From positions 8,434 through 72,433 of the forward strand of contig JAYSQR010000038.1 in the NCBI GenBank assembly GCA_043721435.1: 64,000 nt of DNA, given 5' to 3'. Position 1 is the stretch's first letter, and each line of letters starts with the position of its first letter. The translations under genes and the position numbers were made by a program. Origin of the DNA: VFJL01 sp043721435. Its GTDB lineage: Bacteria; Pseudomonadota; Gammaproteobacteria; Burkholderiales; Nitrosomonadaceae. Of the stretch, positions 52,620-60,996 are shown in pieces. Below the pieces are notes generated by a model. It searched no databases and was not told the DNA's origin. It saw only the letters and a program-made list of their open reading frames with translations.

Positions 52620-54641
52620 ATGTCCCCACCCATTTCTCTGCTTTTCGGCGTTCATGCTCACCAGCCTGTCGGCAACTTTCCAGAAGTGCTGGCCGATGCA
52701 CACCTGCGCTGTTACCAACCCTTTCTGCGGATACTCTACCGCTACCCGGATTTCCACTTTGCGGTACATTTTTCCGGCTGGTTGCTGGATTATCTGATCG
52801 AACATTATCCGCAAGACATGGCACTGTTGCGGGAAATGGTGACGCGGGGGCAAGTGGAATTATTCGGTGCGGGCGACACCGAGCCGGTGCTGGCAGTGAT
52901 CCCCAACCGTGATCGCATCGGGCAAATTCAGACTTTTTCTGACAAGCTGGAAATGAAATTAGGCCAGCGCCCCCAGGGTGCGTGGCTGACAGAGCGGGTG
53001 TGGGAAGCAACGGTAGTTCCGGCGCTGGCCGATTGCGGCATACGCTATGTGATTGTGGACGACTATCATTTTCTTTGCACCGGTAAAACGGTAGCGGAAT
53101 TGAATGGTTATTTCACCACCGAGGAGGATGGACGCACGCTGGACCTGTTTCCCATTTCCGAAACCTTACGCTACAAGCTGCCGTTTTCTCCGGCCCACGA
53201 AGCGGTGGCGTACATCGAGTCTCTGGCCGAGGGCAGTACCGCAGACGGCGGCAATGCAGCGGTTTATTTCGATGACATCGAAAAATTCGGCATTTGGCCG
53301 GAAACTTACCAATGGGTATACGAAAAAGGCTGGCTCGACCAATTCATCCAAGGTGTGCTGGCCTCACCAAAAATCCGCACCCGGCACTACCGCGATTATC
53401 ATGCCAGCGAAAAGACTCGTGGCATAGTCTATCTGCCCACCACCTCTTACATTGAGATGAACGAGTGGACACTTCCTGCGCAACCAGCCAATGCCTACGC
53501 CGATTTGGTGCAGCAGGCAAAAACGGACGGCCGCTACGAACACGATAAAGCGTTTCTGCGCGGCGGCATCTGGAAGAATTTCTTTTCGCTCTATCCCGAG
53601 TCCAACTGGATGCACAAGCGCATGCTGGGGCTTTCCGCGCGTCTTGCCACGCTGCCGCAGACGCAGCGCACTGCCGCCATGCAGCAGAAGTTGTACGAGT
53701 CTCAGGCCAACGACGCTTACTGGCATGGTTTGTTTGGCGGCCTGTATCTGCCGCACCTGCGCCGCGCCGTATATAACGACATGGTCGCCCTGGAAGCGAT
53801 GCTCGATGCCTGTGCGCCGCGTCCGATGCGTTTCATGGAAGATACCGATCTTGACGGGGTGGATGAGGCATATCTGCAGAATGGCGTGCTCCAGGCGGTG
53901 TTGAAACTCGACGGTAATGCCTGTATCTGCGAACTTGATGCCTATGCATTCAATCACAACTTCGGTGATACCTTGCGGCGCCAGGCCGAGCATTATTACC
54001 GCCGGATTCAACAGGGTGAGGGAGGCGGACACGGGCACAGTGATGCAGGCATTGCCTCGGCGCACGAGCGCGTCAATTTCAAGCATGAAATAAATGCTGC
54101 GGACATGGAGGCTGACGATCATGTACGCGGACTATTCGTTGATCGTCTGAATGGTGTGTTCATGCACTACCGGCATGATCCTTCCACTGTGGGCGGCGTG
54201 CATTTCCTGGCAGATACTTCTTGCCTATCTGTTAGCAAAAGTTTCGAGCTTGCGGCTAACCGCCTGCATGTGTCGTATCGCTTTACCGGCGAAGCGGAAG
54301 GCGTATTTAGCACCGAACTCAATCTCGCCATGCCCAGTTGCGACGGCTGGGGCGGGCGCTACATTCACCAGGGGCAAATCCCCGGCGGCTTTGGTCAACC
54401 ATTAGAGCTGGCTACGCTGGATGAGATAACGCTGGACGATGACGTGCTGGCCGGAAGCATTACCTTGCATGTTTCCTCGCCAGTGGCGCTATCTGCGCAG
54501 CCGCATTATTCCGTATCGCAGTCTGAGGGCGGATTCGAGAAAATCATGCAGGCGGTGACACTGAAACTGGAATGGCCGGTGACCGCTCGTGAGTTGACCA
54601 TCACTCTGGAGATAGTCGTGCGCGGTAAGGAAGCTGCATGA
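52620..54641 (+). CDS. GH57 4-alpha-glucanotransferase-like enzyme
   Basis: A 673-residue GH57 protein. FGVHAHQPVGNF starts the catalytic domain, WLTERVWE gives nucleophile E125 and YFDDIEKFGIWP gives acid D218 or D219, close to E123/D214 of the Thermococcus litoralis 4-alpha-glucanotransferase. C-terminal DUF1925/DUF1926-type beta domains follow (HYRHDPSTVGGVHFL region). It would shuffle maltodextrins during glycogen turnover. Start ATG 52620 is chosen by family match; the frame upstream overlaps the first GH57 gene. Cytoplasmic. Confidence 0.86.
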   Translation: MSPPISLLFGVHAHQPVGNFPEVLADAHLRCYQPFLRILYRYPDFHFAVHFSGWLLDYLIEHYPQDMALLREMVTRGQVELFGAGDTEPVLAVIPNRDRIGQIQTFSDKLEMKLGQRPQGAWLTERVWEATVVPALADCGIRYVIVDDYHFLCTGKTVAELNGYFTTEEDGRTLDLFPISETLRYKLPFSPAHEAVAYIESLAEGSTADGGNAAVYFDDIEKFGIWPETYQWVYEKGWLDQFIQGVLASPKIRTRHYRDYHASEKTRGIVYLPTTSYIEMNEWTLPAQPANAYADLVQQAKTDGRYEHDKAFLRGGIWKNFFSLYPESNWMHKRMLGLSARLATLPQTQRTAAMQQKLYESQANDAYWHGLFGGLYLPHLRRAVYNDMVALEAMLDACAPRPMRFMEDTDLDGVDEAYLQNGVLQAVLKLDGNACICELDAYAFNHNFGDTLRRQAEHYYRRIQQGEGGGHGHSDAGIASAHERVNFKHEINAADMEADDHVRGLFVDRLNGVFMHYRHDPSTVGGVHFLADTSCLSVSKSFELAANRLHVSYRFTGEAEGVFSTELNLAMPSCDGWGGRYIHQGQIPGGFGQPLELATLDEITLDDDVLAGSITLHVSSPVALSAQPHYSVSQSEGGFEKIMQAVTLKLEWPVTARELTITLEIVVRGKEAA

Positions 54642-54675
54642 TGCACAGCAGTCCTCTAGGAACCAGCCCGTTTCA

Positions 54676-55536
54676 TCAAATCACGTTGACGGGTACTTTT
54701 AGATAAGTAGTACCGTTCGCTTCCGGCGGCGGCATCTCCCCAGCGCGCACATTGATCTGCACCGATGGCAGCAACAAAGTCGGCATCTCGAGCGTGGCGT
54801 CACGCGTTTCACGCATGGCAACAAACTCGTCTTCGCCAATGCCGTCATGTACATGAATGTTATGCGCGCGCTGTTCGGCCACCGTGCTTTGCCACTGTGC
54901 GGGGCGATCTGTAGGCGGATAATCGTGGCACATGAATAATCGTGTTTCCGGCGATTGTGCAAGCAGTCGGCGCACCGAGCGGAACAGGCGGCGGGCATCA
55001 CCGCCCGGAAAATCGGCGCGCGCCGTACCCACATCCGGCATGAACAGCGTATCGCCTACAAAGATTGCATCATCGAACTGGTACGCCAGATCGGCTGGTG
55101 TATGGCCTGGCAGCGCAATGGCTGTCGCATCCAGTTTTCCAACCTTGAAAGTTTCTCCATCTGCAAACAAGTGGTCGAACTGCCTGCCGTCCGGAATGAA
55201 GTCATCACCGAGATTGAATATTTTCTTGAATGTTTCCTGCACCTGGGGAATTTCATGGCCTATGGCAATTCTTCCACCCAGTTTTTCCCTGAGATAATGC
55301 GCGGATGAAAGGTGGTCGGCGTGCGCATGCGTTTCGAGTATCCATGCAACGTTCAGTCGCCGGTCGCGGATGAATGCAATCAGCTTGTCCGCGGATGAGG
55401 TGCTGATCCTGGCCGATTTTGGCTCGTAATCCAGAACGGGATCGATAATTGCGCAACTCCCGCCAGGCTCGTCATATACAACATAGCTGACGGTCCATGT
55501 GGCTTGGTCAAAAAAAGCCTGGATCTGCGGGGACAT
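54676..55536 (-). CDS. blh: Persulfide dioxygenase-like metallo-beta-lactamase protein (Blh type)
   Basis: Metallo-beta-lactamase fold non-haem iron enzyme of the ETHE1/Blh group that oxidises glutathione persulfide to sulfite. The metal motif is H70-A-H72-A-D74-H75 (ETHAHADHLSS), followed by PGHTPADL, GDTLF and MCHDYPP. There are two in-frame ATGs; the second (55536) is preceded by AGGAG at the right distance, so it is chosen. Length 286 residues. It is divergent from the YeeE genes, with a BigR-like operator between, and fits the bigR-blh sulfide operon type. Confidence 0.88.
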   Translation of the reverse strand: MSPQIQAFFDQATWTVSYVVYDEPGGSCAIIDPVLDYEPKSARISTSSADKLIAFIRDRRLNVAWILETHAHADHLSSAHYLREKLGGRIAIGHEIPQVQETFKKIFNLGDDFIPDGRQFDHLFADGETFKVGKLDATAIALPGHTPADLAYQFDDAIFVGDTLFMPDVGTARADFPGGDARRLFRSVRRLLAQSPETRLFMCHDYPPTDRPAQWQSTVAEQRAHNIHVHDGIGEDEFVAMRETRDATLEMPTLLLPSVQINVRAGEMPPPEANGTTYLKVPVNVI

Positions 55537-55562
55537 CGTTTTCTCCTGCATTTAAAGTTTTG

Positions 55563-55603
55563 TGTTGACAACAATATATCAATTTATATATTATTCGTCA
55601 ACA
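55563..55603. promoter_or_regulatory. Nested inverted repeat, probable BigR operator
   Basis: TGTTGAC (55563-55569) and GTCAACA (55597-55603) enclose an inner repeat AATATAT (55573-55579) / ATATATT (55586-55592). It lies between the divergent blh and YeeE genes, overlapping probable A/T-rich -10 boxes. BigR-type repressors are known to bind A/T-rich palindromes at their own operons, and a BigR-like gene lies 1 kb away. Confidence 0.6.
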
Positions 55604-55660
55604 TAATGTTATTGGCTCGCAAGGAGCCGCTTCCAAAAATCAGGCAAAAGGATAAATAAG

Positions 55661-56095
55661 ATGTTGATCGACTGGAGTCACTTCACTCCATGGTCCGCGC
55701 TGGCAGGCGGGATGACCATTGGTATCGCGGCTGCGCTGTTCGCATTGCTGAACGGACGTATTGCCGGAATCTCCGGCATAGTCGGCGGATTGTTCAGGTT
55801 GCAGACGGGTGATATAGGCTGGCGTATTGCTTTTGTTGCGGGGCTGGTTGCTGCGCCGCTGGTATGGCAACTGTTTCATAGCCTGCCCACCTTTCAGATT
55901 GATACCGGCTACGGCATGCTGGCGCTGGCTGGTCTGGTTGTCGGCATCGGCACGCGCTACGGCTCCGGTTGTACCAGTGGTCACGGGGTTTGCGGAATGT
56001 CCCGTCTGTCGCCGCGCTCCATCGTTGCCACCCTGGTATTCATGGGCACGGGCTTCATCACCGTTTACCTCATGCGGCATGTGTTCGGCGGATAG
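55661..56095 (+). CDS. YeeE/YedE-family half-transporter, first half
   Basis: A 144-residue membrane protein with about four helices and the YeeE signature GIGTRYGSGCTSGHGVCGMSRLSPRS, whose cysteines bind or relay thiosulfate-like sulfur in TsuA-type proteins. It forms a pair with the next gene, which supplies the other half. Probable role: moving reduced sulfur compounds across the inner membrane. Divergent from blh. Confidence 0.88.
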   Translation: MLIDWSHFTPWSALAGGMTIGIAAALFALLNGRIAGISGIVGGLFRLQTGDIGWRIAFVAGLVAAPLVWQLFHSLPTFQIDTGYGMLALAGLVVGIGTRYGSGCTSGHGVCGMSRLSPRSIVATLVFMGTGFITVYLMRHVFGG

Positions 56096-56119
56096 CGCCA
56101 TCATCGGAGGAGAAATCAA

Positions 56120-56566
56120 ATGGCCAACATCACTGCATTGCTAGCGGGTCTGATCTTTGGGCTGGGACTTATTCTGGCGGGAATGGCGAATCCAGCCAAG
56201 GTTCTGGCATTTCTCGATATCGCCGGCGCATGGGATCCTTCTCTCGCATTGGTCATGGGGGGCGCGATTGCCGTGGGATCGATCGCTTTCGCCGTGGCTG
56301 GCAGGCTCAGCCGCAGTTATCTGGGGTTGCCCATGCACTTGCCTACTGCGCGGGCGATCGATAAGCGCCTGGTGCTGGGGAGTCTTGCATTCGGTATCGG
56401 CTGGGGGATGGCGGGCATCTGTCCCGGGCCAGCACTGGTTCTGCTGGGAGCTGGCAGCAGCGAAGGCATCGTGTTTGTGGCGGCAATGCTGCTGGGAATG
56501 GGGATCTTTGAAATTCTGGAAAGATCCAAATCCGTTGAACGGCCCAAAATGGGGCGGCATGTCTGA
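56120..56566 (+). CDS. YeeE/YedE-family half-transporter, second half (DUF6691)
   Basis: A 148-residue membrane protein with four helices. AGLIFGLGLILAGMANPAKVLAFLDI and GWGMAGICPGPALV are the hallmarks of the second half of split YeeE transporters, with the cysteine in GICPGPA. It starts 24 bases after the first half. The end of the gene runs into a fragment of the repeat also found at 2836. Confidence 0.87.
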   Translation: MANITALLAGLIFGLGLILAGMANPAKVLAFLDIAGAWDPSLALVMGGAIAVGSIAFAVAGRLSRSYLGLPMHLPTARAIDKRLVLGSLAFGIGWGMAGICPGPALVLLGAGSSEGIVFVAAMLLGMGIFEILERSKSVERPKMGRHV

Positions 56567-56571
56567 GGAAT

Positions 56572-56623
56572 CGCTGAACAAGTCCCATGCGGGTGCGATG
56601 GGGGTTTTGCACGAAAGGCGGAG
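56572..56623 (+). repeat. Fragment of the 2836-3217 repeat family
   Basis: CTGAACAAGTCCCATGCGGG and later GCACGAAAGGCG match the left end and interior of the element at 2836 with a deletion between. It fills the whole gap between the second YeeE gene and the ArsR-type gene, and supplies the latter's GCGGAGG ribosome binding site. Confidence 0.55.
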
Positions 56624-56953
56624 GTGTTTATGAAAACGGAACCAGATTTGCCCAGCATTGCGGTGATACGCGCATCCGCAATGGAAGCCTGTTCCATGCT
56701 GAAAGTGCTGGCAAACGAAGACAGGCTGCTCATTTTATGTCAGCTGATTCAAGGCGCCAGAAACGTCGGCGAGCTGGAAGAGTTGCTGGATATCCGGCAG
56801 CCTACACTATCACAGCAGCTCACCGTGCTGCGCGCAGAGGGGTTAGTCACAACTGAGCGCAAAGGTAAATACATCTATTACAGTCTGTCCAGCCATGAAG
56901 TAATTCAAATCATGCAGACTTTATCCAGTCTTTATTGTGACAAGGGCCATTGA
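56624..56953 (+). CDS. bigR: BigR/SqrR-type ArsR-family sulfide-responsive repressor
   Basis: A 109-residue winged-helix protein. The recognition helix region is VGELEELLDIRQPTLSQQLTVLR, followed by the wing GLVTTERKGKYIYYSL. C37 (LILCQL) and C103 (LYCDKG) are 66 residues apart, the same spacing as the two cysteines (C42, C108 as I recall) that form a disulfide or polysulfide bridge in BigR and release DNA. ArsR metal motifs (CVC) are absent. It is co-oriented between the YeeE pair and the TauE gene. Regulation of this module is inferred from that. Confidence 0.87.
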   Translation: MFMKTEPDLPSIAVIRASAMEACSMLKVLANEDRLLILCQLIQGARNVGELEELLDIRQPTLSQQLTVLRAEGLVTTERKGKYIYYSLSSHEVIQIMQTLSSLYCDKGH

Positions 56954-56956
56954 GTT

Positions 56957-57790
56957 ATGGAGCAGCAAGCAATCCAGATAACCAGTGCACTGCTAGGTTC
57001 TCTTGTGGGCATAATTCTCGCGCTTACTGGGGCAGGCGGCGCCATCATTGCGGTTCCCCTGCTCATCTTTGGTTTGCATCTTGCTGTTGCCGAGGCAGCC
57101 CCTATTGCGCTGCTTGCCGTGAGCTTGTCGGCTGCCATTGGAGCCATGCTGGCGCTGAAGCGGGGAAAAGTGAGATACCGGGCGGCCGGATTGATCGCTG
57201 TTAGTGGTGTCCTGACTGCACCCATCGGCATCTGGGCAGCGCACAAATTACCCAACGCGCCTCTGACCCTGTTGTTTGCCATCGTATTGGCGTACGTTGC
57301 GGTTCACATGCTGCGCCAGAGCAGGACGGTTGCTGCCAGGATTGAAGAGTCACGCCCTGTCGCTGTGCCCTGCCAGCTTGATACAGGCATCGGACGTCTG
57401 ATCTGGACAGAGCCTTGTGCCAGGGCGCTGGCAATTTCAGGCGCTTTTGCGGGTTCTTTGTCGGGTCTGCTGGGGGTTGGCGGTGGTTTTGTCGTGGTGC
57501 CCGCACTCAGGAAGGCCACCAATCTGGAGATGCAATCCATACTGGCAACAGCGCTTGCGGTGATCGCACTTATTTCCGCAACCGGTGTTGCCTCAGCCGT
57601 TTTGATTGGCGGAATGGACTGGTCAATCGGACTTCCATTTTCCGCTGGCGCGGTCGCGGGAATGGTGGCAGGCGGAATGTTTGCCAGGCGTTTTGCGGGT
57701 CCAAAGCTGCAGCAGAGTTTTGCTGTTCTCGCGCTGTGTGTGGCGATGGGCATGGTTGTTAAAGTGCTACTGGCTGCGGACATCGTTTAA
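56957..57790 (+). CDS. TauE/SafE-family sulfite/anion exporter
   Basis: A 277-residue membrane protein with two repeated sets of helices, each with the Gly-rich family signature: TGAGGAIIAVPLLIF and LLGVGGGFVVVPAL. It begins three bases after the repressor gene. In BigR operons this family is thought to expel sulfite made by persulfide dioxygenase, which suits the blh gene here. The substrate is inferred. Confidence 0.88.
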   Translation: MEQQAIQITSALLGSLVGIILALTGAGGAIIAVPLLIFGLHLAVAEAAPIALLAVSLSAAIGAMLALKRGKVRYRAAGLIAVSGVLTAPIGIWAAHKLPNAPLTLLFAIVLAYVAVHMLRQSRTVAARIEESRPVAVPCQLDTGIGRLIWTEPCARALAISGAFAGSLSGLLGVGGGFVVVPALRKATNLEMQSILATALAVIALISATGVASAVLIGGMDWSIGLPFSAGAVAGMVAGGMFARRFAGPKLQQSFAVLALCVAMGMVVKVLLAADIV

Positions 57791-57886
57791 CAGGCCGTGC
57801 GATTATTGGCTATACGGTTGTAGTGATGCCCGTAAAATTTCTGGTAAAATTACGGATTCTCAAAGAGCCCGCAAGGAAGAATTGCC

Positions 57887-58210
57887 ATGACTTACGTAGT
57901 AACTGAAAACTGTATCAAGTGCAAATACACCGAGTGCGTAGATGTATGTCCGGTGGATTGCTTCCGCGAAGGCCCCAATTTTCTGGTGATTGATCCGGAT
58001 GAATGCATCGATTGCACCCTGTGTGTAGCTGAGTGCCCAGTGGAGGCGATTTTTGCCGAGGATGACGTACCGGATAATCAGCAGAATTTCATCTCGCTCA
58101 ATGCCGAATTGTCAAAAGTCTGGGGACCCATCATCGAGAAGAAAGATGCTCCGCCCGATGCCGACGAATGGGCAAAAGTGACAGATAAGCTGGATAAGCT
58201 GGAACGCTGA
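57887..58210 (+). CDS. fdxA: 7Fe ferredoxin (3Fe-4S and 4Fe-4S)
   Basis: A 107-residue ferredoxin of the FdxA/Azotobacter FdI type. Cysteines C9, C17 and C50 fit a 3Fe-4S site and C21, C40, C43 and C46 a 4Fe-4S site; C12 and C25 are the usual extra cysteines. The C-terminal extension WGPIIEKKDAPPDADEW is typical. AAGGAAG lies before ATG 57887. A single-electron carrier whose partner is not shown by the neighbours. Confidence 0.95.
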   Translation: MTYVVTENCIKCKYTECVDVCPVDCFREGPNFLVIDPDECIDCTLCVAECPVEAIFAEDDVPDNQQNFISLNAELSKVWGPIIEKKDAPPDADEWAKVTDKLDKLER

Positions 58211-58239
58211 TCCGGCGCAGCGGTAGCTTGTCCCGCCGC

Positions 58240-60996
58240 ATGTCTATCACCCTGAAATTTCCGCAACTCACTCCCGCTGATGTTTTCGCACATCTTGCCG
58301 CCGGGCTGAAAGCCGGTAGCACGGTCGTTACCCCTAACCGGCGGCTCGCGCTGGCGCTTAAGCGTGAATTCGACGCTGCCCAGGCAGCCCAGGGACTCAG
58401 TCTCTGGGATACAGCTGATATCCTCCCATTCCCCGCATTTGTCGAACGTGCTTATGAGGACGTGCTTTACTCCGGACAGGCAACCGGACTGCCCATTCTG
58501 CTTACCACTGCGCAGGAACAGGCATTGTGGGAGGACGCCATCCGGCGTGCGGATACGGCTTTGCTTGCTATTGCGGAAACCGCACGGCTTGCGCGCGAAG
58601 CGTGGCAGCTCGCGCACGCATGGCAGCTTCTTCCGCAGATCAGAAACTTCCCACTCAACGAAGACGGCAAGGCATTCCAGGATTGGTCACAGCATTATGC
58701 ACGCGCTACCGGGCGCAAACAGCAAACCGACAGCGCGCGTCTGTGTTATCTGGTGGCCGGATTGTGGCAGCACGCAGCGGTAACAAAACCGCAACGCCTG
58801 ATCTGCTATGGCTTTGACATCATCACGCCGCAGCAGGCAGCGTTGCTGAGCAAACTCGAGGCAGCCGGTTGCGAAGTACTGCTGGCGCGATCGCAGTCGC
58901 AACTGCGGCTGCATCATGGCACTGTGCAGCGCGTCGCAGGTGCCGACAGCCGCGATGAAATTCAGCGTGCGGCAATATGGGCGCGGGCACGGATCGAGAC
59001 TAACGCTGCGGCGCGTATCGGCATTGTTGTGCCGGATCTTGCCAAGCGGCGCAGTGCGATCATGCGCATTTTCAGTGCGGTGATGGAACCGGACGCGCAG
59101 TGTGTGTTGCCGGACACTGCCCAACGCACATTGCCGTTCAACACCTCGCTTGGCGTGGCTCTGACTTCATATCCGCTGGTCAGCACCGCGTTTCTGCTAC
59201 TCGAACTGGCCGGACGGGAGATTGAGTTTGAACGTGCGAGCCGCTTGCTGCGCTCGCCGTTTGTTGCGGGCGGCGAGACTGAAATGACCGGCCGCGCGCG
59301 GCTCGATGCCCAGTTGCGCAAGCGTGCCGAACCGGTAATGACGCTCGACCGGCTGCTCACGCTGATTGAGCGCGATGGAGGAAACTGTCCGATGCTCAAG
59401 CAGCGCTTGTTCGCACTGGCTGAATTCCGCAAGGCAAATCTGTTCGGCGCACAGGCGCCCTCAGCGCTGGCCAAAGCCATTTCCGCAGCGCTGCAAATTG
59501 TCGGTTTTCCCGGCGAGCGCAGCCTCGATTCGGCCGAATACCAGGCCCTAAAAAAATGGCACGAGGTTGTCGCTGATTTTGCTGCACTTGACAGCGTCAT
59601 AGCGCGTACCGGCTACAGCGAAGGGCTGTCGCGCCTGCGCCGCATGGCGGCGGAAACCTTGTTCCAGCCCGAGACAGCAGATGTTCCCATCCAGATTCTC
59701 GGTGTGTTCGAGGCTGCGGGCATGGAATTCGATCACCTGTGGGTGATGGGGCTATCCGATGAAGTATGGCCGCAGCCGCCACGTCCGAATCCGTTCCTGC
59801 CGGTCGAGCTGCAACGCGCGGCAAAGCTGCCGCAGGGTTCTGCCGCTGAATCGCTCGAGCTGGCGCGCCGGCTTACTGCTGACTGGCTATGCAGCGCGGA
59901 CGAAGTCATTCTGAGTCATCCACAGCACAGCATGGATCGCGGCGGCCAGGAACTCATGCCCAGTCCGCTGATCACGCACATTGCCGTGAGTGAGCCTGCA
60001 CTCATATCGATACCAGCCGCTTATGCCAACCACCGCGATCTGATCCACAGCGCCGGTCAGTTTGAACACAGCGAGGATGATAAAGCACCTGCGGTCAATC
60101 AGACGATGTACGCCATCAGCGGTGGCACAGCGGTGATAAAAGATCAGGCGGCCTGTCCATTCCGCGCACTGGCGCTACACCGGCTCGGCGCACAGAGCCT
60201 ACAGGCTCCGCACACCGGGCTGGATGCACGGGAGCGCGGCACGCTGGTGCATCGTGTGCTCGCACAGGCGTGGAAACAATTGAAAAGCAGCAGCGCGCTC
60301 ACTGCGGTCAGCAGCGATGATCTTGAAGCAATGCTGAGGCAGGCCGCCGCAGAGGCGATTGCGCACATCCGCAAAGACCGGCCGGCCACGCTCGCCGGAC
60401 GTTTCGCGGAAATCGAACAACGGCGGTTGGTGCGGCTGGCACGCGAATGGCTCAACGCAGACAAAGAGCGCGGCGATTTCACCGTCATCGCCTGCGAAGA
60501 CAAACGCAGCATCGAAATCGGCGGGCTGGCGTTGACTACCCGTCTCGACCGCGTTGACGAGCTTGCTGACGGGCGCCGCATCGTCATCGATTACAAGACC
60601 CGCGCACCGCCGGTTGGCACCATGCTGGGCGAGCGTCCGGACGAGCCGCAACTGCCGCTGTATTTGGTCACTGCCGAGCCGGATGCCGCAGCGGTTGCCT
60701 TTGCCCAGGTCAGGTTGGGCGCCATGCAATTCACCGCACTGGCGCGCGACAACGACCTGTTGCCCGGGGTGAAAGCTTTCTCCGAATCGCGCCAGCGTGA
60801 ACGGCATGGCTCGTGGGAAGAACTGATTGTGGCTTGGCGCACCGATCTCACCCACCTTGCCGCAAGTTTCCGTAGCGGCGATGCCCAGGTCGACCCCAAG
60901 AAATATCCGTTTACTTGCCGCAATTGTGACATGCAGCCGTTCTGCCGCATCTACGAACGCAGCGAGAGCGCGTTTTCCCAAGAGGAGAGGGAATGA
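58240..60996 (+). CDS. AddB-like PD-(D/E)XK nuclease with iron-sulfur cysteines
   Basis: Large recombination nuclease/inactivated-helicase subunit, about 918 residues from ATG 58240. The C-terminal nuclease motif is VIDYKT (D784, K786). C639 (QAACPF) with C893, C896 and C902 (TCRNCDMQPFC) make the four-cysteine iron-sulfur staple of AddB-type nucleases. The N-terminal part is a helicase-like scaffold (TPNRRLALALKREFD). It pairs with the downstream UvrD-type helicase by a four-base overlap, giving an AddAB-like double-strand-break resection complex instead of RecBCD. A TTG at 58228 is the alternative start. Confidence 0.87.
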   Translation: MSITLKFPQLTPADVFAHLAAGLKAGSTVVTPNRRLALALKREFDAAQAAQGLSLWDTADILPFPAFVERAYEDVLYSGQATGLPILLTTAQEQALWEDAIRRADTALLAIAETARLAREAWQLAHAWQLLPQIRNFPLNEDGKAFQDWSQHYARATGRKQQTDSARLCYLVAGLWQHAAVTKPQRLICYGFDIITPQQAALLSKLEAAGCEVLLARSQSQLRLHHGTVQRVAGADSRDEIQRAAIWARARIETNAAARIGIVVPDLAKRRSAIMRIFSAVMEPDAQCVLPDTAQRTLPFNTSLGVALTSYPLVSTAFLLLELAGREIEFERASRLLRSPFVAGGETEMTGRARLDAQLRKRAEPVMTLDRLLTLIERDGGNCPMLKQRLFALAEFRKANLFGAQAPSALAKAISAALQIVGFPGERSLDSAEYQALKKWHEVVADFAALDSVIARTGYSEGLSRLRRMAAETLFQPETADVPIQILGVFEAAGMEFDHLWVMGLSDEVWPQPPRPNPFLPVELQRAAKLPQGSAAESLELARRLTADWLCSADEVILSHPQHSMDRGGQELMPSPLITHIAVSEPALISIPAAYANHRDLIHSAGQFEHSEDDKAPAVNQTMYAISGGTAVIKDQAACPFRALALHRLGAQSLQAPHTGLDARERGTLVHRVLAQAWKQLKSSSALTAVSSDDLEAMLRQAAAEAIAHIRKDRPATLAGRFAEIEQRRLVRLAREWLNADKERGDFTVIACEDKRSIEIGGLALTTRLDRVDELADGRRIVIDYKTRAPPVGTMLGERPDEPQLPLYLVTAEPDAAAVAFAQVRLGAMQFTALARDNDLLPGVKAFSESRQRERHGSWEELIVAWRTDLTHLAASFRSGDAQVDPKKYPFTCRNCDMQPFCRIYERSESAFSQEERE

